A program made the translations under genes and the position numbers. A model generated the notes under the pieces. That model saw only the letters and a program-made list of their open reading frames with translations. It was not told where the DNA came from and did not search any database. A stretch of 36,297 nucleotides of DNA from Victivallales bacterium. GTDB lineage: Bacteria > Verrucomicrobiota > Lentisphaeria > Oligosphaerales > Oligosphaeraceae. The DNA is taken from the NCBI GenBank assembly GCA_017964325.1, contig JAGCSE010000223.1, positions 1 through 36,297 on the forward strand. The letters run 5' to 3'. Position 1 is the stretch's first letter. Each line of letters begins with the position of its first letter. Below, piece by piece: positions 34,195 to 36,297 of this stretch.

Positions 34195-35754
34195 ATGAAA
34201 AAGGTATTGATTCCGACGAAGCTGGATTCAGTTGCACGCGAACTGCTTGAGGCGAATGGCTACACGGTCGTACAGGATTCGGACACTCCGATTCTGGACC
34301 TTGTTAAGTCTCATCCTGACTGTGAGGCGCTGATCGTCCGCAGCGAAAAGGTCACGGCGGAAATCATCGACCTGCTTCCGAAATTGAAGACGGTCATCCG
34401 CGCAGGCGCGGGATTCAATACGATTGACATCAAATATGCCCGCAAGAAAAACGTCGATGTCATGAATACGCCCGGAGCCAACTCCAACGCAGTCGCTGAA
34501 GAGGTTGTCGCACTGGCACTTGCAGTCTATCGTCATGTGATTCCTGGCGACATCACGACTCGTGAGGGCAAGTGGGAGAAGAAGAAATTCATGGGCAGCG
34601 AACTGACTGGCAAGACGATCGGCATCGTCGGCCTCGGCAACATCGGCCAATTGGTGGCGAAGCGCACGAGCGGATTCGACGTGAAGATTCTAGCCTACGA
34701 TCCGCTGATTTCCCCCGAACGCGCAAAGGCCGTCGGCGCGACGATGCTCCCGTAGGAGGAGGATTTTGCACAATCTGACATCATTACACTCCATATTCCT
34801 GAAAACGACACGACGCGCGGCCTGATCAACGCGAACCTTCTGAAGCTGGTCAAGCCTGGCGCCTTGATCATCAACTGCGCGCGTGCGGGCATCATCAACG
34901 AAGACGATTTCCGTGCGTTGAAGGCTGAGAAGAAATTCAAATTCTGCACGGACGTCTATCCGGAAGACGCCCCTGGCGACAAGTCGGTGAAGGACATTGC
35001 GGACATCATGCTGCCGCATCTTGGCGCGAACACAAACGAGGCGAATTTCAACGCTGCGAAGCGCGCCGCCGAGCAGATGATTGCGTATTTTGAGAACGGC
35101 GTCGATATGTACGTCGTCAACAAAGGCGTTCCGAAGGAATTGAACGAGAACTACCAGCAGCTGGCGAACCGCATCGGCGTGGTGGCCAGCCATTTCCTGG
35201 GCGACGGAGCGACCGTGAAGAAGATTTCCGGCAGCTTCTACGGCGAACTGGGCAAGTTCCCGAAATGGTTTGTCGCGCCGCTCTGCGCCGCCTTGAGCAA
35301 GGATTTTGAAATCAATCAGGATCCCGAAGATGCAAAGCAGTTCCTGGAAGCGAAGGGCGTCAGATTCGAGCCGCGGCCCGTCGATGACCGCAAGCAGTAC
35401 GGCAACGCGATGACAATCGATTTCGAGGCCGACGGCAAGACGGTCAGCATCCGCGGCACAGTCGCTGAAAACAACATGATCATCACGCGTATAAACGACT
35501 ACAACCGCGTGTATTTTGTGCCGCGCGGCAATGCGTTCATCGTCGAGCACAACGACGCCCCCGGCATGTTGAGCAAGATCACGGGCGCCTGCGCTGAAGT
35601 CGGCATCAACATCGAAGACATCCATGCCTCCCGCAGCGACGACGGCAAGCGCATGATGGCGATTTTGATGACGGACAAATTGGTCAGCAAGGATACGGTT
35701 GAGAAGGTGAAGCAGATGGTCAAGGCACGCGCCGCATTTGCATTTACCATGTAA
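34195..35754 (+). pseudogene. serA: D-3-phosphoglycerate dehydrogenase (serA-type), interrupted by an in-frame TAG
   Basis: The ATG at 34195 follows AAAGGAAAGACGTCA. Codons 1-186 give the N-terminal substrate domain and the Rossmann turn GLGNIGQ. The TAG at 34753-34755 then interrupts the frame. The same frame continues without any shift as EEDFAQSDIITLHIP and onward to 35754. The remainder includes NCARAG (catalytic Arg), LPHLGANTNEAN (catalytic His region), an intervening domain and a C-terminal ACT domain (IVEHNDAPGMLSKITGACAEVGI). The total of about 519 codons is the normal length of long-form SerA, first enzyme of serine synthesis. The stop replaces a position that is usually Leu (LEE), so TTG to TAG is the simplest explanation. 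No frame decay is visible elsewhere, so this is a very recent nonsense mutation, a sequence error or read-through. Confidence 0.85.
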
Positions 35755-35780
35755 TTGATTTGAAATGAGTTATAAAAGAA

Positions 35781-35812
35781 GGGGGCTGTTGTTTGCAACA
35801 GCCTCCTTTTTT
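35781..35812 (+). terminator. Rho-independent terminator after serA
   Basis: GGGGGCTGTTG (35781-35791) pairs with CAACAGCCTCC (35796-35806) around a 4-nt loop, followed by TTTTTT. It lies 26 bp past the stop codon. Confidence 0.9.
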
Positions 35813-35830
35813 ATGGGATTTACATGGTGA

Positions 35831-36226
35831 GGGAGTGAAAAAGCAATCTCGATTGCTTTTTTGGGGGACGTGAGACGTGAGACGCGAGACGTGAGATTGG
35901 AGACGGGAGACGATTAGACAAGGAGACAAGTGGCTTCGTCTTGTGGGAGGGGAGTGAAAAAGCAATCTTCGATTGCTTTTTGGTGGGACGTGAGACGTGA
36001 GACGCGAGACGTGAGATGGGAGACGATTAGACGATAAGACATTAGACGGGAGACGATTAGACAAAGAGACAAGCGGCTTCGTCTTGTGGGAAGGGAGTGA
36101 AAAGCAATCTTCGTTTGCTTTTTGGTGGGACGTGAGACGTGAGACGCGAGACGTGAGATGGGAGACAATTAGACGATTAGACGGCTAGACGGCTGAGACA
36201 ATTAGACAATTAGACAGCAGGAAAAT
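35831..36226. repeat. Hairpin-bearing repeat units with GTGAGAC/ATTAGAC arrays
   Basis: Three units start at the shared GGGAGTG (35831, 35950, 36093; steps of 119 and 143 bp). Each opens with a hairpin AAAAAGCAATC-GATTGCTTTTT (35838-35861, 35957-35981, and an imperfect form at 36100-36122). Next come stacked heptamers GACGTGA/GACGCGA, then arrays of GATTAGAC-type units. The first two units end with an ACAAG-CTTGT stem around GGCTTCG. Minus-strand frames here encode only low-complexity Ser/His/Arg-rich peptides. The block follows the serA terminator and no gene is evident. Confidence 0.85.
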
Positions 36227-36297
36227 CTTTGTGAAAAACAAGAACCTGAACGATAATAGTAGTATGGAGCGGCCGCAGGCCGCAACCAAATAATCAC
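36227..36297. other. Window end with GC palindrome
   Basis: No gene is visible. GCGGCCGCAGGCCGC (36269-36283) shares its core CGGCCGCAGGC with module A of the repeat at the start of the window. Confidence 0.5.

Noticed and set aside
34690..35625. 311-codon frame antisense to serA
   Set aside because: The plus strand encodes unmistakable SerA residues across the same bases.
34195..35754. Reassigned TAG (alternative code or pyrrolysine) explaining the serA interruption
   Set aside because: TAG ends other genes cleanly here (100-102; tandem TAG TAG at 10367-10372), and no pyl gene is present in the window.
35744..36168. Minus-strand frames rich in Ser, His and Arg near the window end
   Set aside because: They are translations of the GTGAGAC repeat units and have no ribosome sites or non-repetitive parts.
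35831..36226. CRISPR array
   Set aside because: Repeats are short, degenerate and directly abutting, spacers of constant length are absent, and no cas gene is nearby.

Overview
The window looks like a chromosomal segment of a Lentisphaerota/Victivallales-type (PVC superphylum) gut bacterium. This is an inference from gene content only, because there is no rRNA or tRNA here. The pointers are secreted DUF4838 and DUF6067 carbohydrate-active proteins, a GH95 fucosidase, a heparinase II/III-like lyase, an exosortase-type C-terminal anchor, H-X9-DG (DUF1559-like) proteins, and intergenic gaps filled with short tandem repeats. TAG serves as an ordinary stop codon (for example at 100-102 and 10367-10369).

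Region A (1-13216) is glycan degradation. A minus-strand Gfo/Idh/MocA oxidoreductase diverges from a plus-strand run: secreted DUF4838 glycosidase, exported metallo-beta-lactamase-fold protein, Cof-type HAD phosphatase, GH95 alpha-L-fucosidase, an AAA_14/DUF4143 ATPase, and a secreted GH42-like (clan GH-A) glycosidase. The last two genes are each preceded by an almost identical promoter of about 75 bp carrying two 19-bp palindromic operator-like sites. Weaker versions of this signature occur in the oxidoreductase/DUF4838 divergent promoter and in front of the minus-strand lyase operon.

Region B (13217-21289) starts with REP-like palindromes and a terminator. It then has a minus-strand surface protein with a variant exosortase tail, and a minus-strand operon of a 1137-aa DUF6067 glycosidase, a heparinase II/III-like lyase and an M14 carboxypeptidase-like hydrolase.

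Region C (21290-22680) has two tandemly duplicated small lipoproteins with the H-X9-DG signature of the DUF1559 prepilin family, but with lipoboxes in place of prepilin leaders, followed by a strong terminator.

Region D (22681-33857) is a long minus-strand gene train. In transcription order it contains an NfeD/YuaF-like protein, flotillin, a Pro-rich membrane protein, DUF362-ferredoxin, a SWIM-SNF2 helicase, a YkgJ-glycosyltransferase fusion, a small GPSGPAM-repeat protein and a coiled-coil NYN nuclease. A near-consensus sigma70 promoter lies in front of it.

Region E (33858-36297) has a serA-type phosphoglycerate dehydrogenase split by a single in-frame TAG, its terminator, and about 400 bp of hairpin-bearing repeat units. 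The most notable items are the paired operator/promoter modules, the YkgJ-GT fusion, the lipoprotein versions of H-X9-DG proteins, the coiled-coil NYN protein and the amber codon in serA.
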